A stretch of DNA of 64,000 nt from the NCBI GenBank assembly GCA_947623305.1, contig CANQGQ010000001.1, positions 186,001 to 250,000 of the forward strand. The letters run 5' to 3'. The stretch comes from an uncultured Alistipes sp. Lineage in GTDB: Bacteria > Bacteroidota > Bacteroidia > Bacteroidales > Rikenellaceae. Positions 1-9,364 of this stretch are shown here, piece by piece. The notes under the pieces were generated by a model. The model had not been told where the DNA came from and did not search any database. It saw only the letters and a program-made list of their open reading frames with translations. Both the position numbers and the translations under genes were made by a program. Numbering within the stretch: the first letter of the stretch is position 1; each line of letters opens with the position of its first letter.

Positions 1-1059
1 GTTGCCGATGACGCGGAACGCCACCTGGTTCACCACCTCCGGAATGACGGGATTCACCTTGCCCGGCATGATGGACGAACCCGGCTGACGCGGCGGCAGA
101 TTGATTTCGTTCAATCCGCAACGCGGCCCCGACGAGAGCAGACGCAAATCGTTGCAGATTTTCGACAACTTCACGGCCAGACGTTTCTGCGCCGACGAAT
201 TCATGATGTAAGCCCCCGTATCGCTCGTGGCCTCGATCATATTGGTCGCCTCGACCAGCGGAAGGCCCGTAACCTCGCGCAGATGCTTCGTGCAAAGCGC
301 TGCATAATCGGGATCGGCATTGATGCCCGTGCCGATAGCCGTAGCCCCCATGTTGATCTCATAAAAGAGCGTCATGTTGGTTTCCAGGCGGGCAATCTCC
401 TCGGTCAACGTCGCGGCGTAAGCCTCGAACTCCTGCCCGAGCGTCATGGGCACGGCATCCTGCAACTGCGTGCGGCCCATCTTGATGATGTGAGCGAACT
501 CGCCTCCCTTGGCATGGAAAGCGGCGATCAGCTCGCGCAAAGCCGCAATCAGCTTCTCGATGCTGCGCACCAACGCAATGCGCGTAGCCGTAGGATAAGC
601 GTCGTTGGTCGATTGCGACAGGTTGACATGATTGTTCGGATGACAATAGGCATATTCGCCCTTCTCATGGCCCAGCAGCTCCAGCGCCCGGTTGGCGATG
701 ACCTCGTTGGCATTCATATTGGTCGAGGTGCCGGCTCCGCCCTGTACCATATCGACAACGAAATGTTCGTGCAACTTGCCTTCGCGCAACTCCCCGCAGG
801 CGGCTATGATGGCATCGGCGATCTTCGGATCGAGCAGACCCAGTTCGCGGTTGGCCATAGCGGCCCCCTGCTTGACATCAGCTAAGGCACGGATGAACTC
901 GGGAAAAAAGTTGAGCCGCACGCGGCTGATGTGAAAATTCTCGACGGCCCGCATGGTCTGCACCCCGAAATAGTATTCGACAGGAATTTCCATTTCGCCC
1001 AGCAGGTCGTGTTCGCGACGGGTCTTACCCGACAACGGCCCATTCAGCATGTTTTCCAT
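1..1059 (-). CDS. aspA: Aspartate ammonia-lyase, 5' part (runs off the window)
   Basis: Catalyses L-aspartate to fumarate plus ammonia in the cytoplasm. Translation from the ATG at 1057-1059 gives 353 codons open to the window edge. The fumarase/aspartase superfamily signature [11 protein letters not shown] lies near the visible end, and [12 protein letters not shown] and the N-terminal [10 protein letters not shown] are typical of aspartase (fumarase C is closely similar). The C-terminal roughly 110-120 residues are outside the window. A TACCTTTG promoter element lies about 40 bases upstream. A nearer in-frame ATG at 1048-1050 is possible but less likely. Confidence 0.9.
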   Translation of the reverse strand, partial: MENMLNGPLSGKTRREHDLLGEMEIPVEYYFGVQTMRAVENFHISRVRLNFFPEFIRALADVKQGAAMANRELGLLDPKIADAIIAACGELREGKLHEHFVVDMVQGGAGTSTNMNANEVIANRALELLGHEKGEYAYCHPNNHVNLSQSTNDAYPTATRIALVRSIEKLIAALRELIAAFHAKGGEFAHIIKMGRTQLQDAVPMTLGQEFEAYAATLTEEIARLETNMTLFYEINMGATAIGTGINADPDYAALCTKHLREVTGLPLVEATNMIEATSDTGAYIMNSSAQKRLAVKLSKICNDLRLLSSGPRCGLNEINLPPRQPGSSIMPGKVNPVIPEVVNQVAFRVIGN

Positions 1060-1095
1060 AACCAAATTAATCGTTTGTATCACTGTTGTTGTACA

Positions 1096-1133
1096 CAAAG
1101 GTAGCATTTTCGCCCCGATTCGCGAACGAATCG
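1096..1133 (-). promoter_or_regulatory. aspA promoter with an overlapping inverted repeat
   Basis: On the minus strand TACCTTTG (1096-1103) matches the Bacteroidota -7 element; the -33 position reads only TTCG. A 7-base inverted repeat (CGATTCG / CGAATCG, 1116-1122 and 1127-1133, 4-base spacer) covers the -33 region, where a regulator could bind. The regulator is inference. Confidence 0.55.
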
Positions 1134-1244
1134 GCCGAAATTCTTTCATTCGCGCCGTCGAATCGCACGCGGCACCGCAGCCGGAGGGCCATCTGCCGAG
1201 ACAAAATAAGTATAAATACGTATCCGCACGGAACAAAAAACGGC

Positions 1245-1252
1245 TAATTTTG
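1245..1252 (+). promoter_or_regulatory. Possible -7 element for the alpha-oxoamine synthase gene
   Basis: TAATTTTG lies 81 bases before the start codon at 1334. No convincing TTTG -33 box is seen at the right distance, so this is a weak call. Confidence 0.3.
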
Positions 1253-1333
1253 AACGTTTAAACGGCAGCTTCACCCGATTTTGCGGGCCGTTGCCGCATC
1301 CGCAACGACGAAATAATTCAAATACAAACAGTT

Positions 1334-2605
1334 ATGGTTGATATTTTTGCCCGTCTCGAAAAAAATGCGGGCGGCCCGATCGGCCAATACATGGCCTATG
1401 CCCACGGATACTATGCTTTCCCGAAATTGGAGGGCGAGATCGGTCCTCACATGCGTTTCCGCGGTAAGGAGATGCTCAACTGGAGTTTGAACAACTATTT
1501 AGGACTGGCCAACCACCCCGAAGTCCGCAAAGCCGATGCCGAGGGTGCCGCCCAGTTCGGCATGGCCGCCCCGATGGGAGCCCGCATGATGAGCGGTCAG
1601 ACCGTCTATCACGAGCAACTCGAACGCGAACTGGCCGCATTCGTCGGCAAGGAGGATGCGTTCCTGCTCAACTTCGGGTACCAGGGCATGATTTCGATCA
1701 TCGACTGCCTGCTGACGCCGCGCGACGTCGTGGTTTACGATGCCGAAGCCCACGCCTGCATCATCGACGGTCTGCGTCTGCACAAAGGCAAACGATTCGT
1801 CTTCGGCCACAACGACATGGAGTCGCTGCGCCTGCAACTGAAGCATGCGACCGAACTGGCCGATGAACAGAACGGCGGCGTGCTGGTCATCACCGAAGGC
1901 GTATTCGGCATGAAGGGCGATTTGGGCAAACTCGACGAAATCGTCGCACTGAAAAAAGACTTTTCGTTCCGCCTGCTCGTCGATGACGCGCATGGATTCG
2001 GCACGATGGGCGAAGGCGGCCGCGGTACGGCCTCGCATTTCGGAGTGGTCGATGGCGTCGATGTCCTCTTCAACACCTTCGCCAAGTCGATGGCCGGCAT
2101 CGGAGCATTCGTCAGCGGCCCGCGCTGGCTCATCAACCTCTTCCGCTACAACATGCGTTCGCAGCTCTACGCCAAATCGCTGCCGATGCCGATGGTCATC
2201 GGTGCGCTGAAGCGTCTGGACTTGATCCGCAATCATCCCGAATTCCAACAGAAGCTGTGGGAGATCGTCCGTGCCTTGCAGAGCGGTCTCAAAGAGAACG
2301 GATTCGACATCGGCGTAACCAACTCACCGGTAACGCCCGTCTTCATGAAGGGCGGTGTGCAGGAGGCGACGAATTTGGTGGTCGACTTGCGCGAGAATCA
2401 CGGCATTTTCTGCTCGATCGTGATCTATCCCGTCATCCCGAAGGGCGAAATCATCCTGCGCGTCATCCCGACGGCCGCCCACACGCTGGAAGATGTCAAA
2501 ATAACGATCGAGGCTTTCAAATCGGTACGCGACAAACTCGAAAGCGGCTATTACGCTTCGATGCCCATTCCGGCCCGCGCCGACGAAGGTTTCAAAGTCC
2601 GCTAA
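1334..2605 (+). CDS. Alpha-oxoamine synthase (serine palmitoyltransferase or cysteate acyltransferase type)
   Basis: PLP-dependent fold-type I enzyme of the family that joins an acyl thioester to an amino acid. In Bacteroidota such proteins start sphingolipid synthesis (serine plus palmitoyl-CoA) or sulfonolipid synthesis (cysteate plus acyl-ACP). It has 423 residues, the usual length. Visible family residues are the PLP-stacking His140 (DAEAHACIIDG), Asp217/His220 in VDDAHGFG and the Schiff-base Lys251 in NTFAKSMAG. The Lys motif differs from the GTFSKS form of common Bacteroides SPT/KBL proteins. KBL is a less likely alternative. Which amino acid it uses cannot be read from sequence alone. 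Monocistronic, followed by a repeat. Confidence 0.8.
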   Translation: MVDIFARLEKNAGGPIGQYMAYAHGYYAFPKLEGEIGPHMRFRGKEMLNWSLNNYLGLANHPEVRKADAEGAAQFGMAAPMGARMMSGQTVYHEQLERELAAFVGKEDAFLLNFGYQGMISIIDCLLTPRDVVVYDAEAHACIIDGLRLHKGKRFVFGHNDMESLRLQLKHATELADEQNGGVLVITEGVFGMKGDLGKLDEIVALKKDFSFRLLVDDAHGFGTMGEGGRGTASHFGVVDGVDVLFNTFAKSMAGIGAFVSGPRWLINLFRYNMRSQLYAKSLPMPMVIGALKRLDLIRNHPEFQQKLWEIVRALQSGLKENGFDIGVTNSPVTPVFMKGGVQEATNLVVDLRENHGIFCSIVIYPVIPKGEIILRVIPTAAHTLEDVKITIEAFKSVRDKLESGYYASMPIPARADEGFKVR

Positions 2606-2610
2606 TTTTT

Positions 2611-2735
2611 TATTAACTGGTACGGATCGCAGCGTAGGGAGAAACAGGAAAGGCAAGACTGCTTTAAAAGCGCTATTATTCGCTGTACGCCCCTTTTGAA
2701 AGGGGAACCTATGCGATGGAGAAGTTACGGAAAAG
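2611..2735 (+). repeat. Composite intergenic repeat (A module plus hairpins)
   Basis: TATTAACTGGTACGGATCG (2611-2629) begins 5 bases after the upstream stop codon. It is followed by a degraded hairpin near 2660 and a perfect hairpin CCCCTTTTGAAAGGGG (2690-2705), then AACCTATGCGATGGAG. The same modules recur at 5431, 25973, 26073, 29703-30056, 35725, 49297 and 49897. Confidence 0.75.
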
Positions 2736-2768
2736 AGGGATAGTCGTTCGCGCGACAAGCCAATGAAT

Positions 2769-2813
2769 AAAGCGAAGCGGGTCGTCTGAAAATCAGACGA
2801 CCCGCTTCGCTTT
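2769..2813. terminator. Strong bidirectional terminator-like hairpin
   Basis: A perfect 21-base stem (2769-2789 and 2793-2813, arms beginning AAAGCGAAGCGGG) with an AAA loop. A-rich and T-rich flanks allow it to end transcription from both the synthase gene and the convergent DUF3575 gene. Confidence 0.85.
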
Positions 2814-2831
2814 GCATTCCTCGCCCACCGC

Positions 2832-3467
2832 TTAGCGCGACGTTGCCTTCGGCTGAAAAATCCGATAACCGATCGAAAGACCGATCTTATTGGGATACCA
2901 CTCCGACGAACCGTTGAACGGATCGGGGTGCACGGGATCGACAGGACGATGCGGGTGCAGGTCGATCTCGCCGTTCATCGAATAACCGTTGTAAAAACTC
3001 GACATAAAGGCCCATCCTAAAAAGACGTCCAGCAGCCACCGTTCGCGGAACCGGTATTCGTAACCGACGCACAAACCGATCATCATGCCATAACCCTTGC
3101 AATATCGGTTCTCGAACTTGATCTTCCAATCCTCGAGATAGGGTTTCGACATATCGAACGCCATCATCCCGAGGTTGGCGCCCAAATACCAACCGTCGTT
3201 ATGCGCACGGAAGTAACGGCGATATTCGCCCATCAGAATCCCGTAAGTCATGTGATGGCCGTTGAACGATTTCCACGGCGAAATCACGACATCGGTTTGC
3301 AGCGTCGAATGCGGCGAAACGGCGAATTCGACCGACGGATTCACGATACCGATCAGGGCATAGGGCAGATTGAGTTTCACGTATCCTTGGGCCGAAGCCA
3401 GCCGGATCGGAGCGATCGTCGAAATCAGCAACAGACAGCAAAACCACCGCCGAACGGTATTCTTCAT
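2832..3467 (-). CDS. DUF3575 family outer-membrane protein
   Basis: A 211-residue protein with a signal peptide (about residues 1-26, cleavage probably after LASAQ). Alternating hydrophobic and aromatic beta-strand segments follow, for example the stretches around GEYRRYF, GWYLGANLGMM and IGLCVGYEYRF, ending in a strand-like GLSIGYRIF. This is the pattern of DUF3575, small beta-barrel proteins frequent in Bacteroidales and often associated with fimbrial or porin loci. It lies 91 bases downstream of sppA but behind a terminator hairpin; its own promoter is not obvious. Function unknown. Confidence 0.75.
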   Translation of the reverse strand: MKNTVRRWFCCLLLISTIAPIRLASAQGYVKLNLPYALIGIVNPSVEFAVSPHSTLQTDVVISPWKSFNGHHMTYGILMGEYRRYFRAHNDGWYLGANLGMMAFDMSKPYLEDWKIKFENRYCKGYGMMIGLCVGYEYRFRERWLLDVFLGWAFMSSFYNGYSMNGEIDLHPHRPVDPVHPDPFNGSSEWYPNKIGLSIGYRIFQPKATSR

Positions 3468-3499
3468 AAGTTTAGGTTTTAGGGAACCGGAAAGGAGCC

Positions 3500-3541
3500 A
3501 CCGGAGGGAGCATCCGCTTGACGTCAGATGCTCCCTCCGGT
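3500..3541. terminator. Terminator-like hairpin downstream of sppA
   Basis: A perfect 15-base stem (ACCGGAGGGAGCATC at 3500-3514 and its complement at 3527-3541) with a 12-base loop, placed just past the sppA stop codon in the minus direction. No long T tract follows. Confidence 0.65.
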
Positions 3542-3558
3542 TCGTCCATCATCTCGGG

Positions 3559-5343
3559 CTATTTCATCTCCACCTTATAGGGGCAATACATGAGGATTCC
3601 CTCCTGCGAAAGTGCCTCGCGCATCCGCTCGTAGTCCTTCGTCAGAATGCCAAGTTGTGAACATTTGATCTTCGCGCGAACCTGTGCATTCAACGAGGCC
3701 AGAATGGCTGCGAATCCTTCGGGCTGCTCCACTTGCTCGGTTACCCGATACTCATCGCCCAATTCGGCCTTGTCGGCAGCCAACGCGATGGCCGCTTTCA
3801 GTCCGCCGTAATCGTCGATCAAACCGATCCCCTTGGCATCGTCGCCCGACCAAACCCGTCCGCCGGCAATATCCAACACATGGTCGATCGCCAGATTCCG
3901 ACCGTTCGCCACGTTGGTCGTGAAGGTTTCGTAAACCTTGTCCACGCTCCGCATCGACGCGGCACGCTGCGCCGCAGTCAACGGGTTCGCTATCGAAACG
4001 CTTGCCGAGGCATTGCTCCGCACACCATCGACCGTGATGCCCAATTTATTGACCAACGCATCGTGAGCATTGAACATCAGGCCGAACACGCCGATCGAAC
4101 CCGTAAGGGTCATCCGGTCGGCCACGATCACATCGGCCGGGCACGAAATATAGTAACCGCCGCTCGCAGCATAACCGCCCATCGAGACGATCACCGGTTT
4201 TTCGGCCTTCAGCAACTCCATCTCGCGCCAGATCAAGTCCGAAGCCAGCGCACTGCCGCCCGGCGAGTTCACACGCAGCACGACCGCCGCAATATCTTCA
4301 TCCTTACGGACTTCCGACAACTTGCGAGCCAGCGTGTTGCCATAGATTTTTCCATCGGCGCCCTCGCCGTCGACGATCGTACCGTCGGCATAGACGATGG
4401 CCACCTGCGGAGCGGAAAGATGTTTCACATCGGCAGACAACTGCGAAACATAGTCGCCCAACGTAACGTAGTTGTACGAGCCGTCCTCGTTGCTCTCGAC
4501 GCCCAATTCGGCGAATACATCGTCCATCTGATCTTCATAGAGCAACGAATCGACGAATCCCTTTTCGAGCGCCTCCTCGGGCAGTACGACCTGCAATTCG
4601 TCGGTCATCCGCTGCAACGCGTCGTAGTCGATACCGCGCGCCTCGGCCACCTTCGAGGAAAGATTCTTCCACATCGAGTCGACCAGCTGCTGCATCTGCT
4701 CGCGGTTGGCAGGCGACATCTTGTCGAGGATATAGGGTTCGACGGCGCTCTTGTATTTGCAGACCGTAGGACGGAACACTTCGGCCTTGACACCCAACTT
4801 GTCCAACAACCCCTTGTAGAACATCAAATCTTGGGAAAGGCCCATCCAATCCATGATTCCCTGCGGCTGAAGATAGATCTTGTCGGCAACCGAAGCCAGA
4901 TAATACCCGCCCTGGCCGTAGCCTTCGTTGTAAGAGACGATGAATTTGCCGCTCTCCTTGAATCCGACGAGCGCTTCGCGCAACTCTTCGAGCACGGCAA
5001 GGCTTTCGATACCGCCCGTACCGTTCATACGCAGGTAGATGCCCTTGATCCGATCATCGGCAGCCGCCGCGTCGATCGCACACAAGGCCTTATAAAGAGG
5101 CAACTGCGAGGTTTTGCTCATCGACATGAGGTCGAAACCGGCCATCGGATCGGTCGAGGGCGCATCGGTCAACGTCTCGGCCAGGTCGATCTTCAGAATG
5201 GAATTCGAAGGAACGACGACCGATTCGCTTCCGCCCATCATCGCGACGATGCCGACCAACACGATGATCCACAGGAAGAACGACAGCACAGATCCCACCA
5301 CGAAAGCGAGCAATCCGGCCAAAAAAGTTTTAAAAAAGTTCAT
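3559..5343 (-). CDS. sppA: Signal peptide peptidase SppA, 67K type
   Basis: Membrane-bound serine protease that cuts residual signal peptides. Its 594 residues make the long, tandem-domain (67K) form. An N-terminal membrane helix spans about residues 8-36. The general-base lysine is probably Lys155 (YYLASVADKIYLQPQG) in the first S49 half and the nucleophile Ser392 (GGYAASGGYY) in the second, the known split active site of this family. NSPGG near 358-361 marks the oxyanion region. It has its own consensus promoter and a downstream hairpin, so it is probably transcribed alone. Confidence 0.95.
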   Translation of the reverse strand: MNFFKTFLAGLLAFVVGSVLSFFLWIIVLVGIVAMMGGSESVVVPSNSILKIDLAETLTDAPSTDPMAGFDLMSMSKTSQLPLYKALCAIDAAAADDRIKGIYLRMNGTGGIESLAVLEELREALVGFKESGKFIVSYNEGYGQGGYYLASVADKIYLQPQGIMDWMGLSQDLMFYKGLLDKLGVKAEVFRPTVCKYKSAVEPYILDKMSPANREQMQQLVDSMWKNLSSKVAEARGIDYDALQRMTDELQVVLPEEALEKGFVDSLLYEDQMDDVFAELGVESNEDGSYNYVTLGDYVSQLSADVKHLSAPQVAIVYADGTIVDGEGADGKIYGNTLARKLSEVRKDEDIAAVVLRVNSPGGSALASDLIWREMELLKAEKPVIVSMGGYAASGGYYISCPADVIVADRMTLTGSIGVFGLMFNAHDALVNKLGITVDGVRSNASASVSIANPLTAAQRAASMRSVDKVYETFTTNVANGRNLAIDHVLDIAGGRVWSGDDAKGIGLIDDYGGLKAAIALAADKAELGDEYRVTEQVEQPEGFAAILASLNAQVRAKIKCSQLGILTKDYERMREALSQEGILMYCPYKVEMK

Positions 5344-5374
5344 AACAATACGCTTTTACGTTATTTTTCTGCCA

Positions 5375-5405
5375 CAAAGATAATCATTCATTTTTGATTT
5401 TCAAA
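5375..5405 (-). promoter_or_regulatory. Consensus promoter of sppA
   Basis: Minus-strand TTTG (5402-5405), 19 bases, TATCTTTG (5375-5382): an exact match in sequence and spacing to the Bacteroidota housekeeping promoter. The start codon lies 32 bases downstream. Confidence 0.85.
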
Positions 5406-5430
5406 AAATATATATCGAAACTCAATATTT

Positions 5431-5720
5431 TATTAACTGCTACGGATCGGCCCGTTTGAACGGGCTCCCCTATGCGCCGCTTTTGAAAGCGGTTCCCGAT
5501 GCGGTGGAGTTTTTCGTTGCTTGGTATGGATATCTTCGCTACCCACCCGTTCTATCCGCAATGTCAGCGGCCCGAATGGGCCGCGCGAGCCGCAGCCTCG
5601 GCGGGCGAGGCTCGCTGCGCTCACCTCGCAGGCTGCGTCCCGCCGCTTTTAAAAGCGGTTCCTTATGCAGTAGATCGTTACCGCGCTTTCCAACGCTTTC
5701 TTCGCTGCCCACCGTTCCCT
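5431..5720 (+). repeat. Composite intergenic repeat region (A, hairpin and C modules)
   Basis: The 5344-5900 gap holds no supported gene. It contains an A module (TATTAACTGCTACGGATCG, 5431-5449), hairpins GCCCGTTTGAACGGGC (5450-5465), CCGCTTTTGAAAGCGG (5477-5492) and CCGCTTTTAAAAGCGG (5643-5658), and a larger stem-loop with arms CGCAGCCT (5591-5598) and AGGCTGCG (5630-5637). Each small hairpin is followed by a GGTTCCnnATGC-like string. The hairpin arms differ but stay complementary. Confidence 0.75.
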
Positions 5721-5763
5721 AATTCACCCTGAAATCAGGCCGACCTGTACATGTAAATAAAAA

Positions 5764-5793
5764 AATCCGGACAGAGTTTCCTCCGTCCGGATT
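5764..5793 (-). terminator. Terminator at the end of the ribosomal protein run
   Basis: Stem AATCCGGAC / GTCCGGATT (5764-5772, 5785-5793), followed in the minus direction by a T-rich tract. It lies about 110 bases past the rplQ stop codon. Confidence 0.75.
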
Positions 5794-5900
5794 GACTTGA
5801 ATCGAGTAATTGCAACGACCCGTCGCTTCTGCAACCGACGAAACGATAAGATATTACCCCACCGTTGCCGTCGACGCAAGCAGAACGACCATTTTCGTCC

Positions 5901-6494
5901 TTACATTTTCTTGCCGATGTTCGTCTTTTTCTTTTTGGGGACTTTCGGTGCAGCGGCCTTGGCAGCCGTTGCCTTCGGCGCTTTGGGAGCCTTCGGGGCT
6001 GCGGCCTTCTTCTTGGTCTCGCCCTCGACTACCGTGGCATCCTCGACAGCATCCGTCGTCGGCTTCTTGCGCGAACGGCGCGTCTTGGGTTTCGCTTCAG
6101 CCGCAGCCGTCGGTGCAATGCCCAACGTATAGGCTTCGTTGAAATCGACGAACTCGATGATGCACATATCGGCACCGTCTCCGAGACGGAAACCCGTCTT
6201 CAGAATGCGGGTATAACCGCCCGGACGCTCGGCGATTTTCGGAGCGATCGTGCGGAACAGCTCCGTAACGGCCTCTTTCTGTTTGAGGTACGAGAAGACG
6301 ATACGGCGCGAATGCGTGGTATCCTCCTTGGCCTTCGTTACCAACGGTTCTACGAACTGCCGTACCGCCTTGGCCTTGGCTACGGTCGTCTCGATGCGTT
6401 TGTGCAGAATCAACGACGACGCCATGTTCGAAAGCAACGCTTTACGATGGCCCGCCTGACGACCGAGGTGGTTGAAATTCTTATTGTGTCTCAT
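5901..6494 (-). CDS. rplQ: 50S ribosomal protein L17 (bL17) with long basic tail
   Basis: Large-subunit protein near the exit tunnel. Residues 1-120 are the conserved L17 core ([22 protein letters not shown] at the start). Residues 125-197 form an Ala/Lys/Pro-rich low-complexity tail (repeated KAPKAP-like units ending in [11 protein letters not shown]). Total length is 197 against about 120-130 in most bacteria; extended tails occur in Bacteroidota. Last gene of the alpha operon, 3 bases after rpoA. Confidence 0.97.
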   Translation of the reverse strand: MRHNKNFNHLGRQAGHRKALLSNMASSLILHKRIETTVAKAKAVRQFVEPLVTKAKEDTTHSRRIVFSYLKQKEAVTELFRTIAPKIAERPGGYTRILKTGFRLGDGADMCIIEFVDFNEAYTLGIAPTAAAEAKPKTRRSRKKPTTDAVEDATVVEGETKKKAAAPKAPKAPKATAAKAAAPKVPKKKKTNIGKKM

Positions 6495-6497
6495 AAA

Positions 6498-7490
6498 TTA
6501 GTCTTTGTCAAGTTTGTAGATTGATACGTCCATACCGAACTTCAGATTCAGAGAGGTCAGCAACTCGTCCAATTCCGTCAACGATTTCTTACCGAAGTTG
6601 CGGAATTTGAGCAGGTCGCTGCGGTTGAGCTGCACGAGGTCGCCCACCGTATCCACGTCGGCGGCTTTCAAGCAGTTCAGGGCGCGGACGCTCAAGTCCT
6701 GATCCGAGAGCTTGGTTTTAAGCAGCTGACGCATGTGCAGCACATCCTCGTCGAACTCTTCGGAACCGCTGTTCTCCTCCATATTGACGGTGATCTTCTC
6801 GTCGGAGAAGAGCATGAAGTGCTGGATAAGGATTTTGGCAGCCTCTTTCAACGCCTCCTTGGGATGAATCGAACCGTCGGTAGTAATTTCCAGATTCAGC
6901 TTCTCGTAGTCCGTGCGCTGCTCGACACGGTAGTCTTCCCGCGTGTACTTCACGTTCTTGATGGGCGTGAAGATCGAATCGATGGGCAATGTACCGAATT
7001 CGCAGTCGGCAGGTTTGTTCTCCTCGGCGGGCACATAGCCGCGGCCTTTGCCGATGGTCAAGACCATCTGCATTTTGGTGCCGGGGGCCAGGCGGCAGAT
7101 CACCAGATCGGGATTCAACACCTTGAAGGACGACAGATAATTCGAGATATAACCGGCAGTCAGCTCCGTTACACCCGCGACGTTAATGGAGACCCTCTCG
7201 GCATCCTGATTGTCGACTGTGCGAATAAGACGAACCTGCTTCAGATTGAGGATAATGTGCAGCATGTCCTCGATCACGCCGGGAATGGCGGCAAACTCGT
7301 GATCGACACCGGCGACCTTGACCGTCGTGATGGCATAGCCCTCGAGCGACGAGAGCAGCACACGACGCAAAGCGTTACCGACAGTCATTGCGAATCCGGG
7401 TTCCAACGGTCGGAATTCGAACCTTCCGAACGAGGAGGAGGATTCGAGCATAATAACCTTCTCAGGTTTCTGGAATGCTAATATTGCCAT
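6498..7490 (-). CDS. rpoA: RNA polymerase alpha subunit
   Basis: A 330-residue RNA polymerase alpha chain. The N-terminal dimerisation/assembly domain (residues about 20-235) contains the [14 protein letters not shown] stretch. The C-terminal helix-hairpin-helix DNA-contact domain (about 255-325) contains [20 protein letters not shown] residues. Normal length; both domains intact. It sits between rpsD and rplQ, the conserved alpha-operon position. Confidence 0.98.
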   Translation of the reverse strand: MAILAFQKPEKVIMLESSSSFGRFEFRPLEPGFAMTVGNALRRVLLSSLEGYAITTVKVAGVDHEFAAIPGVIEDMLHIILNLKQVRLIRTVDNQDAERVSINVAGVTELTAGYISNYLSSFKVLNPDLVICRLAPGTKMQMVLTIGKGRGYVPAEENKPADCEFGTLPIDSIFTPIKNVKYTREDYRVEQRTDYEKLNLEITTDGSIHPKEALKEAAKILIQHFMLFSDEKITVNMEENSGSEEFDEDVLHMRQLLKTKLSDQDLSVRALNCLKAADVDTVGDLVQLNRSDLLKFRNFGKKSLTELDELLTSLNLKFGMDVSIYKLDKD

Positions 7491-7514
7491 AATGCGTGAA
7501 ATGGATTTTAATGA

Positions 7515-8120
7515 CTACTTCGAGTACAACTCGACGATAAGCTGTTCCTTGATATTTTCCGGAATCTCTTCGCGTTCAGGTTTCTGAAGGAATTTGCCGC
7601 TCATCGTAGCAGCGTCCCACTCCAGCCAGGCATAGCGGCTGCGGCCGCCGGCCAGCGATTCGGTGATCACTTCGAGGCTCTTCGACTTTTCGCGAACCGA
7701 CACCACATCGCCTGCACGCAGCGAGTACGACGGGATGTTGACCACCGAGCCGTTGACGCAGATATGACGGTGCGAAACGAGCTGACGGGCTGCGGCACGC
7801 GTCGGAGCGATGCCCAGACGATAAACCACATTGTCGAGACGGCACTCGAGCAGTTTCAGCAGGTTCTCACCCGTGATGCCGCCCATACGGGCAGCCTGCT
7901 CGTAAGTACGCGAGAACTGCTTCTCCAGCAGACCGTAGGTATATTTGGCCTTCTGTTTTTCGCTCAACTGCGTACCGTACTCCGACACCTTCTTGCGTTT
8001 GCGTGCCAGACCGTGCTGTCCGGGGGGAACGTTGCGTTTTTCAAGCACCTTATCCGCGCCGTAAATAGCTTCGCCGAATCTCCGGGCGATTTTCGATTTC
8101 GGTCCTATGTATTTTCCCAT
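7515..8120 (-). CDS. rpsD: 30S ribosomal protein S4 (uS4)
   Basis: Primary 16S rRNA-binding protein of the small subunit. 201 residues, with the S4 domain in the second half (about 93-155, [25 protein letters not shown]). The N-terminal zinc-binding cysteines found in some bacteria are absent. In the alpha operon between rpsK and rpoA; in other bacteria S4 is the operon's translational repressor, which is not shown here. Confidence 0.98.
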   Translation of the reverse strand: MGKYIGPKSKIARRFGEAIYGADKVLEKRNVPPGQHGLARKRKKVSEYGTQLSEKQKAKYTYGLLEKQFSRTYEQAARMGGITGENLLKLLECRLDNVVYRLGIAPTRAAARQLVSHRHICVNGSVVNIPSYSLRAGDVVSVREKSKSLEVITESLAGGRSRYAWLEWDAATMSGKFLQKPEREEIPENIKEQLIVELYSK

Positions 8121-8177
8121 TGTTTTACAGTTTTATTAAAAAGTACGTTTTTGAATCATCCTGCCGGAACGTCCGAA

Positions 8178-8567
8178 TTATACGCGGCGGCGGTTGGGAG
8201 CACGGCAACCGTTATGCGGCAGCGGCGTAACGTCGATGATCTCCATCACCTCGATGCCGGCGCCGTGAATGGTGCGCACGGCCGACTCGCGGCCGGCACC
8301 CGGACCCTTGACATAAACTTTCACCTTGCGCAGGCCCATGTCGTAAGCGACCTTCGCGCAATCGGCAGCCGACGTCTGGGCTGCATAAGGCGTATTCTTC
8401 TTCGAACCACGGAAGCCCATCTTACCGGCCGACGACCAGCTGATGACATCGCCCACCTCGTTGGTGATGGTGATGATGACGTTGTTGAAAGTGGAATGCA
8501 CATACGCGTTGCCCAGTGCACCGACCTTAACGACCTTTTTCTTGACTGTACCAGTTTTCTTTGCCAT
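8178..8567 (-). CDS. rpsK: 30S ribosomal protein S11 (uS11)
   Basis: 129 residues with the conserved core ([20 protein letters not shown], then [11 protein letters not shown] near residue 90) and the C-terminal [15 protein letters not shown] end. It shapes the platform of the small subunit by the E site. Lies 14 bases after rpsM. Confidence 0.98.
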   Translation of the reverse strand: MAKKTGTVKKKVVKVGALGNAYVHSTFNNVIITITNEVGDVISWSSAGKMGFRGSKKNTPYAAQTSAADCAKVAYDMGLRKVKVYVKGPGAGRESAVRTIHGAGIEVMEIIDVTPLPHNGCRAPNRRRV

Positions 8568-8580
8568 AATTCTCTAAAGA

Positions 8581-8961
8581 TTACTTTGTTGCCTTTTTCT
8601 TGTTAGCGACCGTCTTCTTCTTTCCCTTGCGGGTGCGGGCGTTGTTCTTGGTCGACTGACCGCGAACCGGAAGGCCCAGACGATGCCGGATGCCCCGATA
8701 GCAACCGATGTCCATCAGTCGTTTGATGTTCAGCTGGACAAGCGAACGGCACTCGCCTTCGACCTTGATGCCCATATCGGCAATCGTCGAACGGATCGCA
8801 CCGACCTGCGCATCGCTCCACTCCTCCACTTTGAGGTCATAGCTGATGCCAGCCTTGTCGAGAATCATGCGGGCCGTCGAGCGACCGATACCGTAGATAT
8901 AGGTCAGACCGATCTCGCCCCGCTTGTTTTTAGGTAAATCTACACCGACTATACGTGCCAT
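8581..8961 (-). CDS. rpsM: 30S ribosomal protein S13 (uS13)
   Basis: 126 residues. Helix-hairpin-helix core in the first 80 residues ([20 protein letters not shown]), then the basic tail [21 protein letters not shown] that reaches the P-site tRNA. It follows rpmJ as in other alpha operons. Confidence 0.98.
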   Translation of the reverse strand: MARIVGVDLPKNKRGEIGLTYIYGIGRSTARMILDKAGISYDLKVEEWSDAQVGAIRSTIADMGIKVEGECRSLVQLNIKRLMDIGCYRGIRHRLGLPVRGQSTKNNARTRKGKKKTVANKKKATK

Positions 8962-8995
8962 AAAATTCTTTCTTCTTTAATTAACCGTTGAAACA

Positions 8996-9112
8996 CTATC
9001 CCTGTCGCATTTTGAACTTGGGATTCTTCTTGCAGATCACGTAAAGTTTGCCCTTACGCTTCACGATCTTGCAATCCTCGCTTCGCTTCTTGATGGATGC
9101 TTTTACTTTCAT
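8996..9112 (-). CDS. rpmJ: 50S ribosomal protein L36 (bL36)
   Basis: A 38-residue protein, found by translating the gap between infA and rpsM. It starts [10 protein letters not shown] and ends [11 protein letters not shown]. The ATG is at 9110-9112 and TAG at 8996-8998. It carries Cys14 and Cys27 but not the full C-C-C-H zinc set, as expected of the Cys-poor form. Position between infA and rpsM is the normal one. Confidence 0.96.
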   Translation of the reverse strand: MKVKASIKKRSEDCKIVKRKGKLYVICKKNPKFKMRQG

Positions 9113-9131
9113 GGTTTTTCAAGCGTTTTCA

Positions 9132-9350
9132 TTATTTGTACCTGAAAGAGATGCGACCTTTCGTAAGATCGTAAGGGGTCATCTCCACTTTCACTTTATC
9201 CCCGGGCAGGATTTTGATGTAGTGCATCCGCATCTTGCCGGAGATGTGGGCGGTGAGCACGTGGCCGTTGTCCAATTCGACGCGAAACATCGCATTGGAG
9301 AGGGCCTCGATGATCGTCCCGTCCCGTTCGATAGCTGCTTGTTTTGCCAT
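9132..9350 (-). CDS. infA: Translation initiation factor IF-1
   Basis: 72 residues forming a single S1-like OB fold ([20 protein letters not shown], then [17 protein letters not shown]). Binds the A site during initiation. Full length; 14 bases after map. Confidence 0.98.
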   Translation of the reverse strand: MAKQAAIERDGTIIEALSNAMFRVELDNGHVLTAHISGKMRMHYIKILPGDKVKVEMTPYDLTKGRISFRYK

Positions 9351-9364
9351 AGCGTTTTCTTAAT

